64,000 nt of DNA, taken from contig DASZMV010000068.1 in NCBI GenBank assembly GCA_035551675.1, forward strand, positions 1-64,000, written 5' to 3'. Below are positions 18,416 to 25,718 of the stretch, one piece after another. The position numbers and the translations under genes are program-made. The stretch is from JAFECT01 sp035551675 (GTDB lineage Bacteria > Pseudomonadota > Alphaproteobacteria > Caulobacterales > Caulobacteraceae). The notes under the pieces were generated by a model. It was not told the DNA's origin, made no database searches, and was given only the letters and a program-made list of their open reading frames with translations. How positions within the stretch are numbered: the stretch's first letter is position 1; each line of letters starts with the position of its first letter.

Positions 18416-19480
18416 TCACACCGCCACCCTGGCCATGTTCGCCTCGCGAATGTTCGCGCCGTCCGCGTCGTAGAGGAAGGGCACGAAGCAGTAGCGCACG
18501 CCGCGGGTGACCGGCGTCACCTCGTGCAGGAGCGAACAGCAGAACACCACCGCCCCGCCCGTGGGCGGCCGATAGAGCCGCCGCCCGAACTCGGGAAAGC
18601 GCAGGTCGCCGCCGTCGTAGTCGTCGGCGTTCAGGTTGATGGTCACGGCGAACTTGCGATGCGCGGTGCCGGCGGTGGCGTCGTCGCGGTGGGCGCTGAA
18701 GAAACCCTGGTCGGAGGCGCCGTAGCGACAGACGAGAAACCGTTCGATCTCGGTGGCCTGCCAGTTGAAGGCGCGCTTCACCATCGGCAGCAGACGCCGG
18801 TCCAGGCGGGCCCGCGTTTCGGCGAGCAACGCCTCGTCTTCGATCGTCGCATCCTGGCGGCGTTTGAACAGCGGATTGACGATGGTGGTGGTCTTGCCCT
18901 CGACCTCGGCAGCGAAGCCCGACTCGGAGCCGCCGTCGTGCTCGAAATATTGGATCAGGCGGGCGCAGAAATCCGGCTCGAACACGCGCGGAAGCACCAG
19001 CACCGGCGCGAACGGCTGTTCGGTCTCGGCCCGTTCGGCGGCAAGTCGGCGTTCGAGTTCGTCGAGCACGGCGCCGGTGGCCTCGATGGTCTCGGCCATG
19101 ACGATGCGCAGCGCGCGGTCGATCAGGAAGACCGCCGGCTGCAGGCCCCCGTCGCGAACGAGGCCGTACAGTTTGAAAATCTCGAGGTCGAAGTCCCAGA
19201 AGCAGCGCAAGCCCGGGATGCGCGCGCCCTCGCCCGGCGCGCCACGGTCGGCGCGATCGGCGCTGACGCCGAAATAGGCGGCCTCGCGGTCGTCGAACAG
19301 GGAGCGCCGCGCGAGGATGGCTCCATAGGCATCGCGACAGGCCGGCTGAGCGAGCGAGCCGAATGCCTGCAAGACGATCCAACGACCACCGGCCACGCCG
19401 ATGTTGTAGTTGGCGACGCCGTCGATCTCGGCGGTGAACAGGGGCGCGAGTTCGCCGAAATCTGGCGCGCGCGCGGTCAC
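18416..19480 (-). CDS. redoxin-like domain fused to 2OG-Fe(II) oxygenase
   Basis: 354 residues. Residues about 5-145 resemble a peroxiredoxin/AhpC-TSA fold (WIVLQAFGSLAQPACRDAYG with Cys48, then FGVSADRAD, GLRCFWDFDLEIFKLYGL and PAVFLIDRALRIV). The usual Prx Thr is not in place, so peroxidase activity is doubtful. Residues about 155-340 form a prolyl-4-hydroxylase-type 2OG oxygenase: His264 and Asp266 (SAHRDD), His319 (LLHEVTPV) and Arg329 (GVRYCF) are the iron and 2-oxoglutarate ligands. The ATG overlaps the flhB stop by 4 bases (ATGA), so the gene is translationally coupled to the flagellar export operon. Substrate unknown; a flagellar protein is an attractive guess. Confidence 0.85.
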   Translation of the reverse strand: MTARAPDFGELAPLFTAEIDGVANYNIGVAGGRWIVLQAFGSLAQPACRDAYGAILARRSLFDDREAAYFGVSADRADRGAPGEGARIPGLRCFWDFDLEIFKLYGLVRDGGLQPAVFLIDRALRIVMAETIEATGAVLDELERRLAAERAETEQPFAPVLVLPRVFEPDFCARLIQYFEHDGGSESGFAAEVEGKTTTIVNPLFKRRQDATIEDEALLAETRARLDRRLLPMVKRAFNWQATEIERFLVCRYGASDQGFFSAHRDDATAGTAHRKFAVTINLNADDYDGGDLRFPEFGRRLYRPPTGGAVVFCCSLLHEVTPVTRGVRYCFVPFLYDADGANIREANMARVAV

Positions 19481-20574
19481 AGCGGCCGCGTCCGCGGCTT
19501 ACGGCGCAGCGCCTTTGCGCTCATGATGAAGCCGATCACCTTGGCCACCGCCTCGTAGTGCTCGCGCGGGATCACGTCGTCGACCTCGGCCACCGCATAG
19601 AGCGCGCGCGCCAGCGGCGGATCTTCGACAATGGGAATCTCGTGTTCGGCGGCGACTTCGCGGATCTTCATGGCGATGTCGTCCATTCCCTTGGCCATGA
19701 CGATGGGCGCCGCCGTCTCACCGGAGACATAACGCAGCGCAACCGCGTAGTGGGTCGGGTTGGTCACTACCAGCGTCGCCTTGGGTACATTGGCCATCAT
19801 CCGCTTGCGTGCGCGCAGGGTGCGGATCTGTCTGAGCCGGGCTTTGATATGCGGGTCGCCTTCGGACTGTTTGATGTCTTCCTTCAGTTCCTCGCGCGAC
19901 ATGCGCATGCGCACCAGGAAGCGCTGACGCTGCCACAGCCAGTCAAGGCCGGCGGTGACGCCGAGAAAGGTGAGCGCCGAGGTGGTGAGCGCGAGCAGCA
20001 AGGTGCGCGCAAACGGCAGGATGGCGCCGGGCTCCAGCATCGAGGCCTGCGCCAGCTCCGCCTCGTGCGGCTTCAGCACCCGCCACGCGACCCATCCGGT
20101 GATCACCAGCTTGATCAGGGTCTTGACGAACTGGGCGAGGCCGTCGACGCCGTAGATGCGCTTGAACCCCGAGACCGGCGAGACCTTGGACAGGTCCGGC
20201 GCCAGCTTGCCGGTGGTCCACATCACCCCCGACTGCACGACGTTGCCGAAGGTCCCGGCGATGGCGCCCGCCACCATCACGCCGAGCGTCAAGGGCGCGC
20301 CGACCAGCATCGCCTTGCGCGCCACCACCGCGCCGCCGCCGGAATCGAGCGCGGCGATCATCTCGTGCGGCGCGGCGAGAAAGCCCGCGAGGCCCTCCGC
20401 CAGATGGCGCGACATCGGGCCGCCCACCGACAGCATGGTCGCGCAGATGGCGGCGAGCGTGACCCAGCTCGCCAGATCCTGCGACTTGGCGACGTCGCCC
20501 TTCCGGCGCGCTTCCTCGAGTTTGCGGGGTGTCGCCTCTTCGGTCTTCGAGGCTGTGTCGCGCTCTTCGGCCAC
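19477..20574 (-). CDS. flhB: FlhB, flagellar export gate/substrate-specificity switch
   Basis: 365 residues. The N-terminal TASKTEEATPRKLEEARRKG is the FlhB hallmark, followed by four membrane helices. The cytoplasmic domain has the autocleavage motif NPTH (Asn272-Pro273) in LVVTNPTHYAVALRY. FlhB switches the flagellar type III export apparatus from rod/hook to filament substrates. It follows fliR by 3 bases and overlaps the downstream oxygenase gene by 4 bases, so the operon is fliQ-fliR-flhB-oxygenase. Confidence 0.97.
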   Translation of the reverse strand: MAEERDTASKTEEATPRKLEEARRKGDVAKSQDLASWVTLAAICATMLSVGGPMSRHLAEGLAGFLAAPHEMIAALDSGGGAVVARKAMLVGAPLTLGVMVAGAIAGTFGNVVQSGVMWTTGKLAPDLSKVSPVSGFKRIYGVDGLAQFVKTLIKLVITGWVAWRVLKPHEAELAQASMLEPGAILPFARTLLLALTTSALTFLGVTAGLDWLWQRQRFLVRMRMSREELKEDIKQSEGDPHIKARLRQIRTLRARKRMMANVPKATLVVTNPTHYAVALRYVSGETAAPIVMAKGMDDIAMKIREVAAEHEIPIVEDPPLARALYAVAEVDDVIPREHYEAVAKVIGFIMSAKALRRKPRTRPL

Positions 20575-20577
20575 CGC

Positions 20578-21333
20578 TTACCCCAGGAACAGACCGGCGA
20601 GGTCGCGGTAGCGCGACACCCAGACGAGCCCCAGCGTGCCCAGGCTCAGCGCAAACACCGACAGGCCCATCAATACGTTCAAGGGGGTGGCGGCGAAGAA
20701 CACCTGGAACTGCGGCATCACGCGCCCGATCAAGCCCGTCGCCGCGTTGAACACGAGAGAAAACACCAGCACCGGCGCCGCCAGCTGAACCCCTACCATG
20801 AAGGCTTCGCTGGTGAGCTTGATGGCCAGCTGACCCGCGTCGCCGACCAACAGGTGCTTATGCGGCGCGAACAGCTGGTACGAGTTGGCGATGGCGCCGA
20901 TGAACAGGTGATGCAGGTTGGTGGCGAATACCAGGGTCAGGCCGGTCACCGTCAGGAAGGAAGCCAGGCTCATCTCCGGCGGCGCATCGGGGTTGGCGGT
21001 CTGGGCGAACGACAGCGAGGTCTGAATCGAAACGATCTCGCCCGCCACGTTCAACGCGCTCATCAGGGTCCGCAACAGGGCGCCCAGCATCAGGCCCACG
21101 GTCGCTTCGCGCAGCACCCAGCCGCCCATGGCGCCGACCGTGTCGGGAAGCGTGGGCAGCGTCGACTGCACGATCGGCGTCAGCGCCATCGCCAGGAGCA
21201 GCGCGAAGGTGAGGCGCACGCGGATCGACACCGACGCTTCGCCCACGCCCGGCAGCAGCATCAGGACCGCGCCGACGCGCGCAAAGACGAGCGCGCCTGC
21301 CCAGACCTGATCGGGCGAGGCCCAGTGTCCCAT
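20578..21333 (-). CDS. fliR: FliR, flagellar export apparatus membrane protein
   Basis: 251 residues, six predicted membrane helices (for example ALVFARVGAVLMLLPGVGEA, LFIGAIANSYQLF, VQLAAPVLVFSLVFNAATGL). The block PGVGEASVSIRVRLTFALLL fits FliR. FliR joins FliP and FliQ in the export gate of the basal body. It lies 33 bases after fliQ and 3 bases before flhB on the same strand, the standard order. Confidence 0.95.
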   Translation of the reverse strand: MGHWASPDQVWAGALVFARVGAVLMLLPGVGEASVSIRVRLTFALLLAMALTPIVQSTLPTLPDTVGAMGGWVLREATVGLMLGALLRTLMSALNVAGEIVSIQTSLSFAQTANPDAPPEMSLASFLTVTGLTLVFATNLHHLFIGAIANSYQLFAPHKHLLVGDAGQLAIKLTSEAFMVGVQLAAPVLVFSLVFNAATGLIGRVMPQFQVFFAATPLNVLMGLSVFALSLGTLGLVWVSRYRDLAGLFLG

Positions 21334-21366
21334 CTACTCAGGACCTAATTTACGCAGGACCATGGG

Positions 21367-21630
21367 TCACATGCCCGCGATGCGGGCGGCCATCTGGTGC
21401 ATGAAACCGCCGAGCAGCGCGCCCATCAGCGGCAGGAAGATGAGCAGCGACACGAAGATGGCCAGGATCTTCGGCGCATAGATCAGGGTGGCTTCCTGGA
21501 TCTGGGTCAGGGCCTGCAGCAGGCCGATGGCCACGCCCACGATCAGGCCCACGATCAGGACCGGCGCGCAGAGCTGGATGGTGAGCCAGATCGCGTCGCG
21601 ACCGACGTCGAGCACGTCCGCGCCGTTCAT
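21367..21630 (-). CDS. fliQ: FliQ, flagellar export apparatus membrane protein
   Basis: 87 residues with two membrane helices. The stretch ALTQIQEATLIYAPKILAIF is diagnostic of FliQ. A GGAG/GGG purine stretch precedes the ATG. First gene of the fliQ-fliR-flhB operon; a CtrA-like TTAACC box 73-76 bases upstream, shared in sequence with the flgB promoter, fits class II flagellar control. Confidence 0.96.
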   Translation of the reverse strand: MNGADVLDVGRDAIWLTIQLCAPVLIVGLIVGVAIGLLQALTQIQEATLIYAPKILAIFVSLLIFLPLMGALLGGFMHQMAARIAGM

Positions 21631-21679
21631 GACGCCCTACTCCGTTAAGGTTTGACGCGGCCCCACCGCCGCTACACCC

Positions 21680-21706
21680 GGCGAAATTTGCCGCCCCTAT
21701 GGTTAA
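21680..21706 (-). promoter_or_regulatory. fliQ promoter with CtrA-type half-site (class II flagellar)
   Basis: On the minus strand this 27-base block starts TTAACCATA and contains GCGGCAA; 22 of 27 bases match, without gaps, a block 55-81 bases upstream of flgB. It lies 50-76 bases upstream of fliQ. TTAACC is the CtrA half-site; in Caulobacter class II flagellar operons are CtrA-activated. The box overlaps the start codon region of the divergent Sel1-oxygenase gene (21699). Confidence 0.6.
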
Positions 21707-22817
21707 CGAACCCATACTTGACCCCGGCCGGGATCGGCCCCACCCCTACCACGTGAGCGATTTTCCCCAGCTTCGAACCGCGGCCGACGGCGGCGACCTC
21801 ACCGCACAATTCGAGCTCGCCAAGGCGCTCGATGGCGCGGGTCGCCATAGCGAGGCGCTGGACTGGCTCGCGCGGGCGAGCGACGCGGGCAGCGCCGACG
21901 CCGCGCTGTTGCTGGGCGTGCGCCTGTTCACCGGCCAGGCGGCGCCGAAATCCCTGAAGGACGGGGTCGCGAAGATCGCCCGCGCCGCGGACTTGGGCTC
22001 GGCGGAAGCCTGCGGCTACCTTGCCGCCTTCGCCGCCGAAGGCATGGCCCTTCCGCAAGACTGGAACGCGGCGCTGGACTGGCTGGCGACCGGCGCCGGA
22101 CGCGGCAACGAAGCCTGTCGCGCGCAACTGCGGCTGCTGGCGCCCGAAGCGGTCTCGGATGATTGGCCCAAAGCGCGCGCGAGCATCGACCTCGACGCCT
22201 GGCTCGCCACGCCGGCGGCGAAGATCCTGTCGCAGTCGCCGCGCGTCGTGACCGTCGAAGCCTTCCTTGCGCCGCAGATCTGCGCCTGGATGATCGAGAG
22301 CGCGCGCGACAAGCTGACCGTTGCTCCGATCTACGACGATCAAACCGGCGGCGCGCTGAAGTCCGAGCGACGCAGCAACACCAACGCCGTCTTCCATCCG
22401 ATCGAGGGCGACGTGATCCACGCCCTGGTTCGGGCGCGCATGGGCCGCGTCGCCGACGTCTCGCCGCTGGTCATGGAGCCGCTGGCCGTGCTGCACTACG
22501 ATGTCGGCCAGGAGTTCCGGCGCCACGTCGACTTCATCAACCCCGGCGTGCCGAGCTTCGCCCTGGAGATCGCGGAGAAGGGCCAGCGGATCGCGACCTT
22601 CCTCACCTACCTCAACGAGGATTTCGAGGGCGCTGAAACCGAATTCCCCGTGCTGGCCCTGCGCTGGAGGGGTAAGACCGGCGACGCGATCTTGTTCCGC
22701 AACGTCGATCCTTCCGGCGCCCCGGACCGCCGCACCCTGCACGCGGGACGCACGCCCACGCGGGGCGAGAAGTGGCTGCTGTCGCAGTTCATCCGCGACA
22801 AGACGCAGACCTATTGA
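21699..22817 (+). CDS. Sel1-like repeats fused to prolyl-4-hydroxylase-type 2OG-Fe(II) oxygenase
   Basis: 372 residues. About residues 28-150 are Sel1/TPR-like helical repeats (DLTAQFELAKALDGAGR; SADAALLLGVRLFTGQ; SAEACGYLAAFAAEG). About 180-372 are the oxygenase: LHYDVGQEFRRHVDF gives His276 and Asp278, TLHAGRTP gives His348, and GEKWLLSQF gives the 2OG-binding Lys358. The product is probably a cytosolic protein hydroxylase. The start is uncertain: the ATG at 21699 lies inside the fliQ CtrA box and has no ribosome site; a GTG at 21753 would drop 18 residues. It is divergent from fliQ and ends 3 bases from the convergent membrane-protein gene. Confidence 0.88.
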   Translation: MVNEPILDPGRDRPHPYHVSDFPQLRTAADGGDLTAQFELAKALDGAGRHSEALDWLARASDAGSADAALLLGVRLFTGQAAPKSLKDGVAKIARAADLGSAEACGYLAAFAAEGMALPQDWNAALDWLATGAGRGNEACRAQLRLLAPEAVSDDWPKARASIDLDAWLATPAAKILSQSPRVVTVEAFLAPQICAWMIESARDKLTVAPIYDDQTGGALKSERRSNTNAVFHPIEGDVIHALVRARMGRVADVSPLVMEPLAVLHYDVGQEFRRHVDFINPGVPSFALEIAEKGQRIATFLTYLNEDFEGAETEFPVLALRWRGKTGDAILFRNVDPSGAPDRRTLHAGRTPTRGEKWLLSQFIRDKTQTY

Positions 22818-22820
22818 GCC

Positions 22821-24044
22821 TCAGAAGACTTCCGGCGCGCCGCAGATCCGCACCTTCCACCAGCGCACCTTGAAGGCGCCGGGGTGCAGGGCGACGCAGA
22901 CCGTGTCGCCGACCGCGACCTGACTAAACATGCGCGACCCGACGTCGACCGAATCGCCGGCGAGGTTCGGTCCCCAGGGCGCCAGGATCAGGTCGTAGGC
23001 GGTGTGGCGTCGGCCGTAACTCACGTGCTTGCTGGTGACCGCGACCTGAAACTCTTGTGGCGCCGCGTGATCGAGCAGGGCGTTGATCTCCACCGCCGCG
23101 CCCCAGCCGTAGCCGAGCCCCACCATCCACAGCACAAACAGGGTGAACGGCGTGGCCAGCGCCTTGGGATCGGCGCGATAGGCGGCGCCGGTGAGGAGCA
23201 GCGACACAACCGCCGCCAGCGGGAGCACCACCATCCAGTCGAGCACGCTGAAGTCAAACACCGAGCGGATCAGAAGCCCGAATCCGGCGAAGAACAGCCC
23301 CGCCACCGACGGCCGCGGATCGTGGCGCGGGTTCTGGTTGATGGTCATCACCCCGCGCGACCAGAACACCACCCCCACCGCCGCAAGCGGCGCCAATCCC
23401 GAGACCGCGACCGCCAGGGCGTAGGGTTTGGGGTAGATCCAGGCCCAGCTGAGGATCGCCCATCCCGCTACGTTCAACGCGTGGGCGATCTGGGTCATGG
23501 TCGCGACCGTCGCGGTGCGCGCCTGCGGGGTCGCGCCGAGGTCGGGGCGCGTCTGCAGGTCGCGCTCCATGTCGTCGCGATCGCGCTTGTCGAGATCGGG
23601 GATTCCCTTGAACCAGTCGGTGTAGGCCGCGTCGGTTCCGTACATGGGCGCGCGCAGGGTCGCGTGCTCGCCGGTGGTGTAGAGCTGCATGACCGGCCGG
23701 CCGCGCGCCGGATAGTAGGTGCGGTAGCCGGTGATCTCGTTCTTCGACAGCTCTCGCGTGCCGAACATACCGACCGACACGAACCGATCCGGATAGAGCA
23801 TGGTGCGGATGCGATAGGCGCCGAGCGCGAACATCGCGCCGACGGCAAGCGCGATCAGGAACGCCAGGGGAAAGAAGATCGCCGACGAGGCCGACAGGTT
23901 GACCCCCGGGTGGAACACGTACCACCAGATCCCCCACAGGCCGCCCCCCATGAAGGCGAGGCCGATGACGGCGCCCAGCGCCTGCTCGATCGGCAATGGC
24001 GCGTAGACCTTTGGTTCCGACATCGCGGAGACGGAGATGGTCAC
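22821..24044 (-). CDS. polytopic membrane protein of unknown function, end of the flgB operon
   Basis: 407 residues from a GTG at 24044 that has a GGGGG ribosome site; an ATG at 24023 is the alternative but lacks one. Two membrane helices lie near residues 22-80, then a soluble loop with a PH-like/DUF-type feel (ISVGMFGTRELSKNEITGYRTYY region), then about four more helices (ALAVAVSGLAPLAAVGVVFW; MVVLPLAAVVSLLLTGAAY) and a C-terminal soluble domain. I do not recognise a family. It begins 54 bases after the fliE stop on the same strand, so it could be the fourth gene of flgB-flgC-fliE; this raises a possible motility link but does not show one. Confidence 0.7.
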   Translation of the reverse strand: MTISVSAMSEPKVYAPLPIEQALGAVIGLAFMGGGLWGIWWYVFHPGVNLSASSAIFFPLAFLIALAVGAMFALGAYRIRTMLYPDRFVSVGMFGTRELSKNEITGYRTYYPARGRPVMQLYTTGEHATLRAPMYGTDAAYTDWFKGIPDLDKRDRDDMERDLQTRPDLGATPQARTATVATMTQIAHALNVAGWAILSWAWIYPKPYALAVAVSGLAPLAAVGVVFWSRGVMTINQNPRHDPRPSVAGLFFAGFGLLIRSVFDFSVLDWMVVLPLAAVVSLLLTGAAYRADPKALATPFTLFVLWMVGLGYGWGAAVEINALLDHAAPQEFQVAVTSKHVSYGRRHTAYDLILAPWGPNLAGDSVDVGSRMFSQVAVGDTVCVALHPGAFKVRWWKVRICGAPEVF

Positions 24045-24097
24045 CTTAAACCCCCTTCAGGCGACACGCTGTAACGCGCGGGGGCCCGCGCGGCGCG

Positions 24098-24406
24098 TCA
24101 GATCGGCATGCGCAGGATTTCCTGATAGGCGCTGATCACCTGATCGCGGATCGACATCACTGTTTCCAACGACGTCTCCGCCGAGGCCACCGAGGTCACC
24201 ACGTCCACCAGGTCCGCCTTGCCGGCGGCGTGCGCGGCCATCTGGCCTTCCGCCGCCTTGGACGTCTGCTCCAGGCCGCCGATCACATTGCTCAGCACCT
24301 TGGAGAAGTCGGGTCCCGACGCAACGTCGCCCGTGGGCGCGGCGCCGGTGTCCATCACCTTCTGGGCGGCGGTGTAGGCCTTTAGGGCGGCGAGCGGAGC
24401 GACCAT
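24098..24406 (-). CDS. fliE: FliE, flagellar MS-ring/rod junction protein
   Basis: 102 residues. The C-terminal block VVTSVASAETSLETVMSIRD with VISAYQEILRMPI is the conserved FliE signature. FliE connects the MS ring to the proximal rod. It follows flgC by 11 bases in the flgB-flgC-fliE operon. Confidence 0.95.
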   Translation of the reverse strand: MVAPLAALKAYTAAQKVMDTGAAPTGDVASGPDFSKVLSNVIGGLEQTSKAAEGQMAAHAAGKADLVDVVTSVASAETSLETVMSIRDQVISAYQEILRMPI

Positions 24407-24417
24407 CGGTTAGGACC

Positions 24418-24840
24418 TCACGTGCCTTTCAGGAGACCGAGCGTCGAGGACTGCATCGCGCGCGCGGTCTCGATGACGTTCAGGTTGGCGTCGTAGGCGC
24501 GCTGCGCCTCGCGCATGTCCATCGCCTCCATCAGGGGGTCGACGTTGGGGCGCTTCACATAGCCCTTCGCGTCCGCCGCCGGATGGCTCGGATCGAATTC
24601 CATGTGGAAGTCGGAGCGGTCGGGCACCACCTCGGCCAGTTTCACGCCGGAAGCGCCGTCGATCTTCGAGGTCTCGAACACCGGCACCTGGCGCCGGTAC
24701 GGATCGCCGCCGGCGGTCTTCGCCGTCGAATCGGCGTTGGCGATGTTTTCCGCGATCACGCGCATGCGCCCCTGCTGCGCCTTCAGCGCGGTTGCGGCGA
24801 CCGCCATGGCGGAGCTTGTCGGGGGAACCGTATCGGCCAT
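24418..24840 (-). CDS. flgC: FlgC, flagellar proximal rod protein
   Basis: 140 residues. It begins with the rod-protein helix (AVAATALKAQQGRMRVIAENIANADST), the flg_bb_rod motif, and ends ANLNVIETARAMQSSTLGLL. The middle YRRQVPVFET and DPSHPAADAKGYVKRPNVD are typical of FlgC. A GGGAG ribosome site precedes the ATG. It is between flgB and fliE in the same operon. Confidence 0.96.
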   Translation of the reverse strand: MADTVPPTSSAMAVAATALKAQQGRMRVIAENIANADSTAKTAGGDPYRRQVPVFETSKIDGASGVKLAEVVPDRSDFHMEFDPSHPAADAKGYVKRPNVDPLMEAMDMREAQRAYDANLNVIETARAMQSSTLGLLKGT

Positions 24841-24853
24841 CTAGAACGCTCCC

Positions 24854-25276
24854 TTAGCCGCCCGGCTTTCGGGCGGCGGTCTTCAGCATGTTTAGCGAGT
24901 GCTGGTACAGACTGATGGCCGCGTCGTAATCCATGCGGCTCTCGGCCATCTTCAGCATCTCCTCCTCGAGCACGACGGAGTTGCCGTCCATGCGCGTCTC
25001 CGAATCGGGTGCGTCGACGGCCTTCATCTGCAGCGCATCGGACGACGACGAACCGGGCGAGGAGATATGTCCCGCGTCGGCCACCGACAGGGTCACCACG
25101 CCCGGGCCCTGGCTGCGCCCCAGAAGTTGCGCGAAGCTCGGCGCCTTAACGTCCTTTGGCGTGAAACCGGCCACGTCGGCATTGGCCACGTTCTCCGCGA
25201 TCACGTTCTGGCGCTTGTTCAGGTACTGCAGCCGGCCCTTCAACGCCGTCAGCAGCGGAATGTCGTCCACAGGCAC
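24854..25276 (-). CDS. flgB: FlgB, flagellar proximal rod protein
   Basis: 140 residues from a GTG (GGGGAG six bases upstream). ALKGRLQYLNKRQNVIAENV with ANADVAGFTPKDVKAPSF is the N-terminal rod signature; the tail AISLYQHSLNMLKTAARK matches FlgB. First gene of flgB-flgC-fliE. The promoter block 55-81 bases upstream resembles that of fliQ, with a TTAACC half-site. Confidence 0.96.
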   Translation of the reverse strand: MPVDDIPLLTALKGRLQYLNKRQNVIAENVANADVAGFTPKDVKAPSFAQLLGRSQGPGVVTLSVADAGHISSPGSSSSDALQMKAVDAPDSETRMDGNSVVLEEEMLKMAESRMDYDAAISLYQHSLNMLKTAARKPGG

Positions 25277-25330
25277 GACGAACTCCCCTAGCGCCGGAGC
25301 AGCCGGCGCGCTCTTGCCAAAATCTTGCCG

Positions 25331-25357
25331 GGCAGAAGTTGCCGCGCTTATGGTTAA
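25331..25357 (-). promoter_or_regulatory. flgB promoter with CtrA-type half-site
   Basis: The minus strand begins TTAACCATAA and holds GCGGCAA, matching 22 of 27 bases of the fliQ upstream block at nearly the same distance from the start codon (55-81 bases here). The conservation of both sequence and spacing between two flagellar operons is good evidence for a shared class II promoter. Confidence 0.6.
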
Positions 25358-25369
25358 TGAGGCGTTTCG

Positions 25370-25384
25370 GTAAATCGGCGTTAA
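25370..25384 (+). promoter_or_regulatory. candidate CtrA box upstream of fliO
   Basis: GTAA-N7-TTAA matches the CtrA full-site pattern TTAA-N7-TTAA with one mismatch. It lies 55-70 bases upstream of the fliO ATG, between the divergent flgB and fliO genes. Confidence 0.5.
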
Positions 25385-25439
25385 CCACGTTCATTCACGG
25401 TCTCGCTCGCGAGCAGAAGCTCACGAACGCGGGCGCCCA

Positions 25440-25718
25440 ATGGATTTTCTCGATTTTCTACGGGCCGCCCTGGCCCTCCTGGTCACCCTGGGCCTGATCG
25501 GCCTGGCCAGTTTCGGTGTGCGGCGCTTCGCCCCGGGGATTCTGAGTCGGCTTCAGACCAGGGGCGGGATGAAGAAGCGCATGCAGATCGTCGAGACCCT
25601 GGTGCTCGGCCCGACCCAGCGCATGGTGCTGGTCCGCGTCGACGACGCCGAACGCGTGATTCTGTTGGGCGAAGGCCGCGAGCTGGCCGCCGGCGAGCCG
25701 GCGAAGGCCCCGCGATGA
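25440..25718 (+). CDS. fliO: FliO, flagellar export gate assembly protein
   Basis: 92 residues. One membrane helix (RAALALLVTLGLIGLASFG), then a small basic cytoplasmic domain (KRMQIVETLVLGPTQRMVLV and ERVILLGEG), the FliO/FtsZ-like small domain pattern. FliO supports assembly of the FliP ring. Its stop overlaps the first fliP ATG (ATGA), and it is divergent from flgB. Confidence 0.88.
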   Translation: MDFLDFLRAALALLVTLGLIGLASFGVRRFAPGILSRLQTRGGMKKRMQIVETLVLGPTQRMVLVRVDDAERVILLGEGRELAAGEPAKAPR

